The notes: generated by a model not told the origin, from the letters alone. A stretch of 64,000 bases of DNA from Salticus scenicus (GCA_963930645.1 OZ005650.1:235491688-235555687); one strand, 5' to 3'; positions 9,911-22,143 are shown, counted from the stretch's first letter. A program made the numbers and translations.

Positions 9911-12900
9911 AAACACTGAAAATATAAAAAATGAGTATGATGATATGTATTATGATATTTTTTTAGAGAGTTATAAAATACTAGGACTTTTGAAAAGGGT
10001 TTGTATCAGCCTTCAAAATGTCTCAAAAAAGTGTTGTTCTATTCAGTAAGATAAAATTGCACTTGAGACTATTGTATAACTCGATTCTTGTAAGCAAACA
10101 AGATAAGTTAAAGAAAAATGATTGATTCTTAATATTCAATGACAGTTAAGATCATTTGAGAAATTTCACAGGATCAGTATATTAAATGGGTAGTATATAT
10201 TTTCAATAATTCGGGCAAACTAAGAAAATTTTGTGTTCAACAAAGAACAAATTTTTTTAATTGAAAATGTCGAAAACAAATATCAATCACGAATAGAAAA
10301 AAAGATATTTTAATACGATCCAACCGCACTACTGAACAACTGCAAAAGAGTGAAGTCCCGAAATTAATAATAAAAGATGGCAACAAATGATGCTGAGCAA
10401 TGAGATACTGACTCCTGATAAATTTTGCTTCTATGTCTAGAACGATCAGTTCCAGCGTTCAGACATAAAATAAGTTAACGCAACGAAAGACAATATGGAA
10501 ATTATACATTTCGTTTAATAATGTGTTTTTCTTGTACTTTTTTTTTTAGGATCACATAGGTCATAGTCCTATGGCAACAAGTCGCCATTTTCAAACACGG
10601 TAATAATATTTTAAAAAGCCTTATTCAAAGATATACTTTTGAACATACTTTTATGCTCTTCAGGTTGAACTTGAAGGGATTTAAGATCCATTCTAGAGTT
10701 ACGCTGAAGTAAATTTGTAACGATATGAGATTGAGCCTTTTGCCATCACACTTTTGATGCCCTCGAAAGGAAAGGCACTCTACTTTTGCAACTCCCAAAA
10801 GTGCTTTTTTTACACAGCACAAAAGGCGCCACAGGTAAGACGAATTTTTCATGCACCGGCCACCATTATTGTACACGACGGCCTTTGGCCTGCATTCTTC
10901 TGATTACAAGATCGATGCTTCATTAACCGGGCTACTAAGGTTCTGGTACGTTTTACAGATATTCAATGTGTGCAGTGGAGTATCAAAGGTAGGAGAAGGA
11001 GCGGGTGGCTCCGGGATTTTAATCTTGAGGGGGCCTCCGGACAAACATTACCTTAAAATATACACTAAGCGACAAGAAAATGAATAAAAAAAAAAAAAAA
11101 AAAAAAAAAAAGGTCGCACTTGGATATTTACCTTTCACCTTCTACAACTGCCAATTTTATCGTTTAAAAAGCAAATTTTCGAATAGATTTTATTATGTTG
11201 TCCTCCACATACCCTTTAGCATTGAGTCCAGCGTTGAAAACAAAATGCAATTGTCCGAAAGACTGTAATTTTAGAAATTATTTCAAAAATGGAAAGAATA
11301 AGGCAGTTAACGATATCACAAAAAATATTAATTTTTGAATGGGGAAAAAAAAATATTTAAATACGTGAGATGAAAAAATAATTAAATGTTAACGAAATAT
11401 TGGTAAAATGGTTTTTAGAAAAATATAAAATTTTTTGGTCATTTAAACTGAAAATTTGGCTTTAGGCGGCTACGTTGCTCATCCAAACAAGATCACAGCA
11501 AATTAAAAAGCAAAAGTCTAAAAATTCCATTTGTATCATATTCAGAAATTAAAAAAGTTTAAAAAAAAAGTGTATAGCAAATTACTTTTTTCAAAAACAA
11601 AGCGGGATCAATGAATCACATTGGATGAATCAACTTCTTTACAGTTTGCTTATGTAATCAATAATGGTGATTCCCTGCTTTCGGCTCTTTAATTTCAAAA
11701 ATTTCTCAAGCAACAAAATTTGGAATATCTCCCCCCTCGTAAATAGTTTTTATATTTTAAAAAACATTAATAATTCCATTCATGAAATTGTTAAATGCCC
11801 TGAAATCTAAAAGTTTTATTAAAAATATTCACATGCTGCTTGCCATAACCACATTTTGTATTTAAAGTGCTTTAATTTTATTTCGAGATAGGCGAAAATC
11901 TTTACATATGTATGAGTTATTTTTTCTTACAATCACTCAACCGAGTAGTAAATGGCCGAGTACTGAGAACTTGGCCAAAGCACTACTAGGTACAGCACTA
12001 CTTTCTTTGCTAAAATAATTCTATTATATGCAATATCATTGCTAACAGGAACTCCAGATTTTAGTAATTTAACAAAGTGGTGGTGAATCACTTAATCATT
12101 CAAATAACAATGCACACAGAGCAGAAAACAAAATAAAAATGTTATAAAGATTATACATGCTCTATATTAGTGCAAAAAGATGCAAACATAGGCCTAAATG
12201 TTCGGAAAGTCCAGAAATTTGTAAATCTAGTTTCCGAAATGGGATCTCAAAATCAAATTTTTGACATGATTACAATACTTTCCTATACTATATTCGAAAG
12301 TAAAATGTTATGGTAATGAAAAATTGTCAATGAATCGCCATTTTGAAACAATGGCAGAGCTATCTGCCCAGCAAACTCATCCAAGATATTCGTTACATAA
12401 GTCTATTGCTCAAATCTGGTTGGAATTAATTTAGTATTTCAGAAGTTTTCACGATGACAAATTTTAAAATGACAGTCTGATAGTAAGTGGCCGCAACTTG
12501 GAAACAAAGTAGTGGAGCAAGTTACCCAACGATCTCATTCAAGATATTTGCAAGATAAGTTCTTTGTACAAATTTTTTTCGAATTAATTCAGTATTTTAA
12601 AAGTTATTAGGGTGACAAATTTTCATGCTTTTTCAACGTCTTTGTAAAATATTTTCCTTTAAAAATTTTCTTTAATAGTCTTTGCAAAAAAAAAAAAAAA
12701 AAAGGACTTTAATTTTCAAGGGGTCGATCTAGGTAAAAATTGAGGTTCATTTTAGCTGCCCTGTCAAATTCTCAAAATTGAAATAAATAACAGGGTCAAT
12801 TCACAAAATTCAAATTCATAAGATGGGCGCTTCACAAAATCCAAAATCTTAAAAATGGCCCTTTTACAAGATTTGTTTTTATAGAAATTATCCTTTTGTA

Positions 12901-13056
12901 AAAATTTTCCATATTTTCAGAATTACTTCCAATGAGTGCTTATACTTAGTTTAATGAAACTTTATTAACTTGATTTTATACATTACGCAGAGTAATTTCT
13001 AAAAAAAATGTCTTACACGATTTTTTTTTTCACAAAAATATTTTTCTTTGCACAAG
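9911..13056. other. Intergenic DNA with diverged repeats
   Basis: No gene is supported. Poly(A) runs lie at about 11083-11111 and 12686-12704. Segments around 12370-12500 and 12530-12640 are diverged tandem copies (shared GAATTAATT-AGTATTT and GACAAATTTT blocks), and the same unit recurs at 41335-41410. The stretch around 11800-12010 (with an ACTCAACCGAGTAGTAAAT-like block) is related to 32130-32340 on the other side of the Polinton. The ORFs at 10625-11268 have no domain and include a homopolymer. Confidence 0.5.
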
Positions 13057-13062
13057 GGCAAT

Positions 13063-13582
13063 AGTAGATAGAAAAGGCCGGTTCTGGCGCATGCGGGGGA
13101 GGCACTGAGGCACCGGCAAGCCGAGCGGGTGTCACACCACCCCTGAGGGGTCTAGATGGGTTGGTATTGACCTTGAGACGCCCTCTAACTTGATCGTGAA
13201 ACGTGACGAGGGTATTAATGAGGAAATTTAATTAAAAAAATTAATGAGTGATTTTTTTTGTAAAAGGTGACGTTGGTTTTAAAGCGATGTTTTCAGTAGA
13301 ATGAAAAAAGTAGGATATTGTTTGTGACTCATTAGAAAATTAATTAGGAGGTTAATTAAGAAATTAATTAAGAACTTAATTAAAAAATTAATTAAGAAAT
13401 TTAAAAATTGAGAAATAAATAAGGAATGAATAAAATATACGAATTTAAGAATGCGAATATAGTATGCAAGAAATAGAGTGATCTCACTGGGGTTCGAACC
13501 CAGCACCTTGCAGTAAAAATATTTCCATAAGACAGTAGTTTTCGAGCGGGAAACCTCTGACCTATGGAAATATAGCCTGATG
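13063..13582. repeat. Left terminal inverted repeat of the Polinton
   Basis: About 520 bp matching 30149-30663 in reverse complement. The outer 350 bp or so are nearly identical. It holds an array of TTAATTAAG-like blocks (13330-13400) and, at its inner end, a tRNA-like segment. A stretch around 13425-13490 is clearly more diverged than the rest. Confidence 0.93.
13478..13582 (-). ncRNA. tRNA-like segment inside the left TIR
   Basis: On the minus strand: an A-box-like TAGGTCAGAGG, an 11-bp inverted pair (ATATTTCCATA/TATGGAAATAT), and a T-arm CTGGG-TTCGAAC-CCCAG with a perfect 5-bp stem containing the B-box GGTTCGAACCC. The acceptor stem does not close, so it is not a functional tRNA. It may act as an internal RNA polymerase III promoter or be a tRNA-derived relic. 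Confidence 0.5.
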
Positions 13583-13781
13583 GTTCTATTTTAAGTATGA
13601 ATGTGTGTGACTGTATATGATTTTTCTATTATATGTCTGCACAGTTCTTTTTTAAACTGTACAAACATATATTTTTGGAAACTCATTTGAAGAGTTCCTT
13701 CTTTATTTGCAATCCTCAAAAGAGGATTTCTTATTTATTTATTCATTTTATTTTTATTTTTATTTTTATATTTTTTTAAGG

Positions 13782-14456
13782 GGTCCCACCATCCACCCAC
13801 CGCACGTGTGCGACGCCCCAATTTTTTTCTGAACTTGAATCATGATAGCTTCTTATTTTCTAGGATCTTGTAACTTCATATTCAATCTTCTATGTTCCAT
13901 GTCTTCTAATTTTTCTGGGATCTTGCTACTTCATTTTCAATCTTCTAATTTTTCATTCTGATCTTCTAATTTTTCTGTGATCTTGCAACTTCATTTTCAT
14001 TCTTCTAATTCTCTTTCTTGTAAGTTTTCATTCTTCTAATTTTCCTTCTTGCAAGTTTTTGATCTTCATATATTGAAATCTTCAGTTTTTTCTTTGATGT
14101 TTTAAAGGGGACCCACCATCCACCCGCCGCATGTATGCGACGCCCCAATTTTTTATGAACTTGAATCATCATTTCTTATTATTTTCTAGGATCTTTTGTA
14201 ACTTCATTTTCAATCTTCTATGTTCCAGGTCTTCTAATTTTTCTGGGATCTTGCTACTTCATTTTCAATCTTCTAATTTTTCATTCTGATCTTCTAATTT
14301 TTCTGTGATCTTGCAACTTCATTTTCATTCTTCTAATTTTCTTTCTTGTAAGTTTGAGATCTTCTTATTTTCAAATCTTCAGTTTTTTCTTTGATGTTTT
14401 AAAGAGGTCCCACCATCCACCCGCCGCATGTGTGCGACGCCCCAATTTTTTCTGAT
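13782..14456. repeat. Tandem repeats with a conserved GC-rich box (three copies)
   Basis: A roughly 45-bp box starting near 13782, 14108 and 14405 reads CCCACCATCCACCC, then CGC-ATGTGTGCG-ACGCCCC. Between boxes are 250-280 bp of repeated CTTCTAATTTTTC-type pyrimidine-rich DNA. Unit lengths are about 326 and 297 bp plus a partial third unit. It lies between the left TIR and the polymerase stop codon. Confidence 0.8.
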
Positions 14457-14657
14457 CTTCTAACTTTTCTGAAATCTTGCATTTTTCAGATTTTTTTCAT
14501 TTTTCTTATTTTTACAATTTTTTTTATTTTTCTTATTTTTCAATTTTTCTTCATTTTTCTTATTTTTCATTTTTTCTTCATTTTTCTCATTTTTCAATTT
14601 TTCTTCATTTTTCTCATTTTTCAATTTTTTTCATTTTTTTAATTTTTTTTTTTTTTT
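14457..14657. repeat. Pyrimidine-rich low-complexity tract
   Basis: Near-uninterrupted T with C interruptions (TTTTTCTTCATTTTTC-like units). On the transcribed minus strand this is a purine-rich 3' flank of the polymerase gene. Two phenylalanine-rich plus-strand ORFs here are artefacts of composition. Confidence 0.8.
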
Positions 14658-17600
14658 TCAAGTTATTTTATAATGCCCATAGGCTAATGAGCTGACTCCA
14701 TCATCCAAAATGTATCTCTTATCATCAAATGGAGTAAGAGAAATTTTATTTTGTTTAAAGGTATATATTGTATGACATTCCTGCCCAATTCTCGTTTGTT
14801 CTGATATATTATATTTTAAATTATTGAGGCAATTAAGATAATCTTCATGTTTAATTTTTTTCTTGACTGTTATAGTTGAAATCCCCTTCGCGGTTTTCTT
14901 TTCTCCATCTTCAGATTTAAGGCTATACATTTTGGCTTTGAGGCCTACAAATTCATGAATGAACCGCCCGTTTAATTCGTCTTTAAACTTTCCCAAAACT
15001 TTCTTGTTGTGCTGTGAATGAAGTGGATGGTCTGTGGGGTAATCGGATGTGTCGAAGATGTCTTGATGTTGAAGCATGTCTTGATAGATGTCAGGTGTGG
15101 TGATGTGGTAGGTGAGGGAATCCGTGTCGGTGAAGAGGAGTTTAGCTTGATCTTGGTATGTTGGCTTTATGAAATCATAGTGAAATCTGTACATGTGTAG
15201 TTTAGAGAGTTCCAGGATGGTAAAGCCGATGTAAACGGGACGGTTCATCAAGATGGATTTTTTAACCCGCTCCACTGCCGCTAAATTTTCGTCAAATATT
15301 TTAAAATTGGTGTAAAGAGGTGAGGCGACAATCTTTTCTGCTGTTATGGTGGAGTTTGTAAGTTCTATGGATCGTCGTTTTCTAAGATTTTCTATTGTTT
15401 TCCCGAACACAGCATTATTCAAGAGTTTGAAGAAATTCTTCTCAAAGGCGGACTTGGATTCTTTTCTTTTTTCTGTGTTGAAGGCGATGTACGGTTTCAA
15501 CCAGGGTGCTTGTTTAAATTGTAAAACTTTGTGAATTTTGGTAAGAATTAGACCTTGTTGTAGATAATATTGGAGGTTTCTGTAGTGGGTGACATATTGA
15601 ATTTTATTGTTGAGATTAGGTGTGAGTTTCTTGGAAGGGTGGAATTTTCTGTCTTGAAGCATGTGTTTGGCGAATGGTGATAGCATGTGTTCTGTGATGT
15701 GTAGAGGTTCTGGTGCTAGTGGATAATCGTTGTGGCTGTCATGGAGATGTTGGGGATATTCCAAGTCCACCTCGAAGATGAAACCTTCTGCTGCGTCGGG
15801 TTGTAAGTTTAGGATTACTTCAGTGTTGAAGTCTTCAGGGTCTGTCCACTGGAAGCTTCCATAAGGCAGAGGCTCTGAAGCTGAATGGCCATATAAATTA
15901 TTGGCGTCCCAATACATAATGTATTGGGATAAAGCTGTAGGGTCGAAGTCTTGAGTTCTTGGGATATTGGATCTTGCGTGGCGGTGACTTATCATGGAAA
16001 CCCCACCTCTTACACCTTTTTCTATGAAGAGAAGCATATTGATATCAGTGAGTAGTTCGAGGTCTACCCCCGTCATTTTTAAGCATGCCTGCCATGACAG
16101 ACCGGGTGCTGTGAAGCAGTGAGTGGGATCTAATCCATAATATTTTAGGCAAAGTCTTCGAAAATTTTCAAAGACATCTGCTAACAACAGCACGTCGGTC
16201 CTGACATAGAGGTCATGGTATTCCCCAAGATCTTGGATGTTAAAGGCCTTCCACACTTTAACTGCATGTTGATAATCGTCAGAAGAAATGTCTTCATCAG
16301 TTAAACCATTGTGGAAGGCCCTTGGGAGTGGCAGCTGTTTTTCACCGAAGGTGTTGAAATCGGTGATATGACTATAGGGATAGACCCCTTTTCTTAAGAG
16401 GAGAGAGCAATCTGTTGAAGGAGGAAAGTTATCAAATAATAATTTAAATTGATCTGGATCTTGATTTTGGACGAGTTTATCTAAAGATGAGGGGAGGAAC
16501 TGAAGAGAGTCTAGGAAGATTAGTTGAATGAGACAATTTTTCTTGATTAATTTAAAAGCTATGTATTTTTCTAAAGTATTGGGGATGACTTCTATGGTGT
16601 GGTCTTGTACTCTTCCAAGTTGGGTCATAATGTGGTGGGTGTCATTGTTCGTGCTGTTATGGAATATGATGGGGATGGATTTGGTCTGTTTATAATTCAA
16701 GTTGCAACTATTGTGAGCCGCGCCACGAAAAGCTCCGGAAAGATGATCGTAGTCGCGAACTCTGTTTTTATAGAGCCTCTTGTTACATATGGAACATCTT
16801 GTTGCTTGTTGAAAGGCTCTCTCCTCATCTGGGGTAAGTTGCATAGGTACTATTGAAGTTAATTTTTGGGCTATGTCTTCTTTTTCGTACAGGATGTCTT
16901 CTAAGAAGTGCCCAACGGCATCATCACCCCTATAGATCTGAATAGGTTTATAAGATTTACCGTCGGGCCCTACGATAAGATAGGCATAGCCACAAGGTAT
17001 ATGTTCAGATGTTTTTATGGTGAAGGAGGTGTTGTTATTAGGCGCGACAGTGGAGACGGGTTTTAAAATAGACTCAAAATCTGCATAAATAACGTAGGAT
17101 TTTAGGTGTTGCATGTGGATGGAGGTGAAAGAGAGAATATTATTATTATTGGATGGCATTTTAATTTGTTGAATAGAGTGATTTTTGCAATATTGTAGGT
17201 GGTCTTTTAATAAATCAGGGTTTGAAAATCTATGGAGGCATCTATAGCAGTAGTAAGTTTGATGTTCATGTCTGGTTAAGTGGCCCATTAATCTTGAAAA
17301 ATTTTTAATATAAATGTAATGCTGATTCCCCTCAGAATCTTCTAATAATAATAAATTGATGACATCTTCATCCTCTCTTGGAGAAATGTAGAGAGGACAG
17401 ATGTCTTCATCAGCATCATATATAAAAATATTTATTCTTAAATTATTAAGTTTTTCTATTTCTGGTATTTTATTATAAGGAACTGGGCAGGGAATGTCAT
17501 TTAAAATTATTTCATGCTCATATGGGTAATATTTATTAACTCTATCAGCATCTCTTTCAAATTTATATTTATGGGTCAGAAGACACCATATGAGACATTT

Positions 17601-20600
17601 ATTATCTGAGAAATTTTGTATATTAATTAAGGCCTTCTTAGCTTTTAATTTTTGAGGAGTATTAATGAATGAGCCGCCGCGAAGGGGAATGTATTTTGCC
17701 ACTTTTAATTCTAGACACTCTATTTTATTAAAAATCCAGTCGGATCCTTGATTTTGAAAATCTTCTATATTATTTTCTATTTTTGCAAACATATTATTAA
17801 TATTATTATTTAAGTTGTCTGGGGTTAATTCTATTGTGCATTTTGAGGAGAAGTAAAATGAAGCTCTCTCTTTAATTTCATCTCCATCCACCTTGATAAA
17901 TTCAGCCTTGATTATTGCATGCCATTTTATTGATTTATTAAGATTAATTTCATTAGATAATATATTATTTATTTCATTATGGCTATTATTGGCAAAAATA
18001 TTTATGCTGCTTTCCTCCTCAGGCTCAGGATAAAGATAGAAATTTTTAAAAACGTTGAGGGCTTGTGTGGTTTTTCTTATTCTATTATTATTATTATTAG
18101 TTATTTTAATTTTCTTAGATGTTTGAGTGCTATTACTAGCCACGCTTCCATGGACAGTTCTTTGGTGTTGCAGCAGATTAAATTTTAAAGGGAACTTTTG
18201 ACTGCATTTATCGCATGAATGTGGAAGGGTCTTTTCATGTACTATCGTGTGTCTTCTTAAATCGTCCTTTCTATTAAAAACTTTTCCACACTCATTACAT
18301 TCAAAAGAAGTTTCTCGTTGATGGATTCTTATATGTCTATCTAAATGTTCTTTTCTGCCAAATTTTTTTTCGCAAACTTCACAGCTAAACAGCTTTTCGT
18401 TTTTATGAACCTTCATGTGCCTCAAAAGATTATCTCTCCTCGAAAATGTTTTTTCACACTGTTCACAACTGAAGAGTTTTTCTGTGTTGTTGCTTCTTAC
18501 ATGCTTTTAAAGGTTCCCGTATGGGTAAAAACTTTCCCGCAAACAGGACAAGTCTGAAATAGACAAAAAACCTATTTTAGTATTTTAATTATTTTTAAAA
18601 ATTTTAATTATTTTTTCACTAACAAGTGTTTTTAATCTAGCAAGATTTTATTTATTTTATTTTTTTTTTTTTTGTAACCTACTTTTAGAGAGAATTTATT
18701 TTAAAACTTAGAGAGAAATTTATTTTTTTTCTCCTAACAGGATTTTTTCAAACGTACTTTTAGAGGGAATTTATTTCTAACTTAGAGGAAAACTAGTTAT
18801 GAAAAAGTAATAAATAACTTTCAGCATATCTATCTTATAAACTTTAATAAACTTTAAATCCAACGTTTCGGCTAAATTCCTTCATTAGCCTTCCTCAGGG
18901 AATAATGATGTTAAAAAACACATAGACATAGAAAATTTAAGTACATGATACCACAATTACAACTTCAAAACATTTAACAGATGATTACACAAATTGTAAA
19001 AATATACTATAGTATAGTATATTTTTACAATTTGTGTAATCATCTGTTAAATGTTTTGAAGTTGTAATTGTGGTATCATGTACTTAAATTTTCTATGTCT
19101 ATGTGTTTTTTAACATCATTATTCCCTGAGGAAGGCTAATGAAGGAATTTAGCCGAAACGTTGGATTTAAAATTTATTAAAGTTTATAAGATAGATATGC
19201 TGAAAGTTATTTATTACTTTTTCATAATTATAAAAGCAGCATATATAAAAAAGTGGAATAAATATATCTGAAATGGAAAACTAGTTTTTTGGAAACCTAG
19301 CAAGATTTTTTCATACATAGTATTAAAAGAGAAATTTTTTATTTTCTCCTAACATTTTTTCTATCTTAGAGAGAGTGTTTATTTCTAACTTAGAGGGAAA
19401 TTAGTTTTTGAAAACCTAACATTTTTTTCTAGAAGATAGGAAAGAGGGAGTTTGCATCTAAACGCGGGACTGAGGGGCGGTATGCGCCTGAATTTCAGGT
19501 CGTGCCTAATGCTCCACCTCGAGTCATGAAAAAGGGCAATACTCCCAAAGAGCCGAGAAGTTTTTACCTTTGATTTTGCAGTTGTCTCTTCCATGTCATC
19601 ATCACCAGAACTATCGGTATTCATCTCATCATCGGTAGGTATGAGTGCGGTGTTGCTGCAACCACTCTCGCCAGTCAACTGCACGCCTCCATCTCCAGAA
19701 GCTACTTGATTAGAATTCTAAAAAAAACAAAAAGAAAAGAAAACAAGTTTTAATTATTTTGTGTGAACAAGTTTTTTCAAAAGGGGATTTTATTCTAAGT
19801 AAAAATTTATTTTAAGGAAGCTTTTGTCTAAACAAAACTTTTATTATTACTTTTAAGAGTGAATTTAATTTTTATTCTAAGTAAAAATTTATTTTAAGTT
19901 TATCTAAACAAGTATTTTTAATTACTTTAAAGAGAGAATTTAATTTTTATTCTAAGTGAAAATGTATTTTAACTTTATCTAAACAAGTTTTTTAAATTAC
20001 TTTAAAGAGATAATTAAATTTTTAACAGAAATGAATCTTGAAAACTCAACTTAAACACTAAAAAATTTTTGAAGTAAAAATACCTTAGTTGAATTGCCAT
20101 CAGATCTCGACATTTGTGGAATTGGTTGTAATGTACTGGATTGTTCTGCAACATTTATTCCAGATCCTGTCTGAACAACCTTGAACAAAAAAAGAAAAGA
20201 AAACATATTTTTAAAATATTGTATATTATTCAAACAGTTAAACAGAAAAGGTGAAATAATACGTACCATATGACTTTTCAGATGATTTCTTAATTCACTT
20301 GTATTGTAAAATCCTTCACCGCAAACTGCACATAAAAGAGTCGCCTCTACAGGTGCTTCACTCAGATGCGAAGGTCCACCCTCAGTATTTAATGATGATG
20401 CCTAAGAAAAAAGTAGAAAAATATTTTAAGTCCAAATCGTATGTTGAAATTATCTTTGAAAGAGAAAAAATTCTTTTTTCTTACAGATTTTCGAAGGAGC
20501 GAGCGGTTAGCAGGTTCCTGGTTCGAGCGACGGATAGGATCGAAGTTTTCAAAACCAGGAGGTACTTTTACAGTAGACTTATCGGTGGCCTCAATCTGAA

Positions 20601-20929
20601 ATAAGAAAAAAGAATATTTTGAGTATAAAAAATATATTTTAAAACATTCTACAAGTTTTTTTAAGAAATTATATTTACCATTGAATCGTCATCTGAGAAA
20701 TTGACCGGTGATGTCCAATCGATGTAATTACTGTCTAAGATTTCTCCCATAATAATCACTTGGCTAAGTCCAAAATCAAATTCGAACTGAAAAAAGAGAG
20801 AAAAAATATATTTTAGTATATTTTTAAACATTTTTTTAAAAATAATCTAAACATTTTGAAATATTAATAAATGTTTTAAATACACACGTTGGAAATTGCT
20901 GGCATATTTTCGTCAAATTTGAACTCCAT
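14658..20929 (-). CDS. POLB: Polinton DNA polymerase B with zinc-finger N-terminus, seven exons (one frameshift)
   Basis: Protein-primed family-B polymerase that replicates the element. Exon 7 (14658-18553) encodes C2H2 fingers, then exonuclease motif Y-A-D-F-E-S (about residue 445 counted from the Met at 18425), an endonuclease-VII-like finger (C-S-I-C...R-D-Y-D-H-L, about 555), polymerase motif A D-A-N-N-L-Y-G (about 840), motif B N-N-A-V-F-G-K-T (about 1003) and motif C D-T-D-S (about 1102). Upstream I read six more exons with GT/AG borders: 20888-20929 (ATG), 20679-20786, 20485-20595, 20267-20401, 20084-20179 and 19568-19717. Each is a multiple of three and every join is phase 0. Exon 4 carries another C2H2 finger; exon 6 is acidic. 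A one-base deletion near 18503-18510 breaks a finger at the start of exon 7. The domain calls are firm. The exon model needs RNA evidence. Confidence 0.85.
18858..18903 (-). ncRNA. Hammerhead ribozyme-like motif, left arm
   Basis: Minus strand: CUGAGGA (18898-18892), stem II GGCUA/UAGCC, GAAAC (18869-18865), then GUU with predicted cleavage between 18862 and 18861. GGA after the cut pairs with UCC before CUGAGGA. Stem III is only the palindrome ACGU, so it would work best as a dimer, as described for minimal Penelope and newt hammerheads. Confidence 0.6.
19121..19167 (+). ncRNA. Hammerhead ribozyme-like motif, right arm
   Basis: Plus strand: CUGAGGA (19126-19132), stem II GGCUA/UAGCC, GAAAC (19155-19159), GUU then GGA (cut predicted after 19162). 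It is the mirror of the left-arm motif with the same minimal ACGU stem III. Confidence 0.6.
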
Positions 20930-22129
20930 TGCGAATAGTTTAAGAGGAAAAAACAAACTAAGCAGAGCGAGAGAGCGAGAGAACTTGATATCTTCTCTGG
21001 ACAAATTCAAATATCTGAATGAAGAACCCTCTGCATCGCATCTCGGATCAAAGAGAGGGGTGCGTCGAAGGGGGGGGGGGAAAGAGGTTGCCCGATCCAT
21101 ATCTAATACCCTTTCGTAGGTTGGAGAGGGGATGGGGGATGAACCCCTCATGCATCCTAGAGAGTGTAACAGGGTGCAGTCGTTGGAATGTAGTCTCTAG
21201 CATCATAAAATTTCAGGAGTGGACATTTTTTTCCCCTGTAGACGTGACTTGCTTGAATGCTGCAAGATTAGACAAGGTAGTTGCATTGTATTGGATACAC
21301 AGTAACATTGAAAGAAAATGTAGAATTCTTTTACAGATATTTTTTTCTTTCGAAATTAATATTTCTATTTAAAGGAAATTTAATTTTTTTATTCATTCTA
21401 AAACAAATTAATATTTTGTTTTTATCCCTCAAATAAATTACTTCATGTAAATTAATATACTCTTTCATAAGAAGAATTATTCTTATTTCATACATTTTTT
21501 AATACTTAAGTAAGTTTTTTCCCCAAGTTTCACTTTATAGAAAAAGATTTCTCATTGAACAATTATTATAAATGAATTATTTTTCAAAAATTAATATATT
21601 CTTAATTATTTTTTCTTTCTTATAAATATAAAAATAAATAATTTATAAATTAATGTTTTTCTTTAACAATAATTTATATTTTTTTTTCTTCTTTTCTCAA
21701 ATAAGTTTTTACCTAGAAAATAAAATACATAAAGAAACTAAATAAATAAGTTAATAATTTGTACTCTTTCAGACATATAAATATTTTTTGTAAATTAATG
21801 TTTTTCTTTAACAATAATTTTTTTTCTTCTTTTCTCAAATAAGTTTTTATCTAGAAAATAAAATACATAAAGAATCTTAATAAATAAGTTAATAATTTGT
21901 ACTCTTTCAGACATATAAATATTTTTTGTAAATTAATGTTTTTCAAGTAATTTTTTTCTTCCGATTAAATATATTCTTTTTATTTATCAAATAAGGTTTT
22001 ATTTATTTTTTTTATTTTTTCTTCTTTTCTCAAATAAGTTTTTTACCTAGAAAATAAAATACATAAAGAATCTAAATAAATAAGTTTGAAATAAAACATA
22101 GACGGATTTTATATTCAAACAAAAAGTGA
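20930..22129. other. Region between polymerase exon 1 and the AlkB gene, with local repeats
   Basis: 20930-21250 is less AT-rich and lies upstream of the polymerase ATG, so it should contain the promoter and 5' leader. I see no clear TATA box. 21650-22083 contains three partial direct copies of a block with CTCAAATAAGTTTTTACCTAG (near 21692, 21832 and 22029). No coding sequence is supported; the ORFs at 20876-21372 are shadows. Confidence 0.55.
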
Positions 22130-22135
22130 TTTATT
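22130..22135 (-). terminator. Polyadenylation signal of the AlkB-PC4 gene
   Basis: AATAAA on the minus strand, about 8 bp past the stop codon at 22144-22146. Confidence 0.6.
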
Positions 22136-22143
22136 CAAACCAT

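Larger units (their letters stand above)
18797..19227. mobile_element. 431-bp fold-back element in polymerase intron 6 with paired hammerheads
   Basis: Near-perfect palindrome with arms of about 215 bp meeting at about 19012 in a TATAGTATAGTATA centre, inserted in the 1.0-kb intron 18554-19567. Each arm carries a hammerhead-like core (see ncRNA entries). The CCTGAGGAAGGCTAATGAAG block resembles the 3' repeats of Penelope-like retroelements, so this is probably a non-autonomous inverted dimer of such an end. Confidence 0.75.

Noticed and set aside
14430..14695. Phenylalanine-rich plus-strand ORFs
   Set aside because: They are translations of a T-rich tract next to the polymerase stop.
20876..21372. 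Overlapping ORFs of 76-117 codons on both strands
   Set aside because: Only the short stretch 20888-20929 fits the polymerase exon model. The rest overlaps on opposite strands with no recognisable composition.
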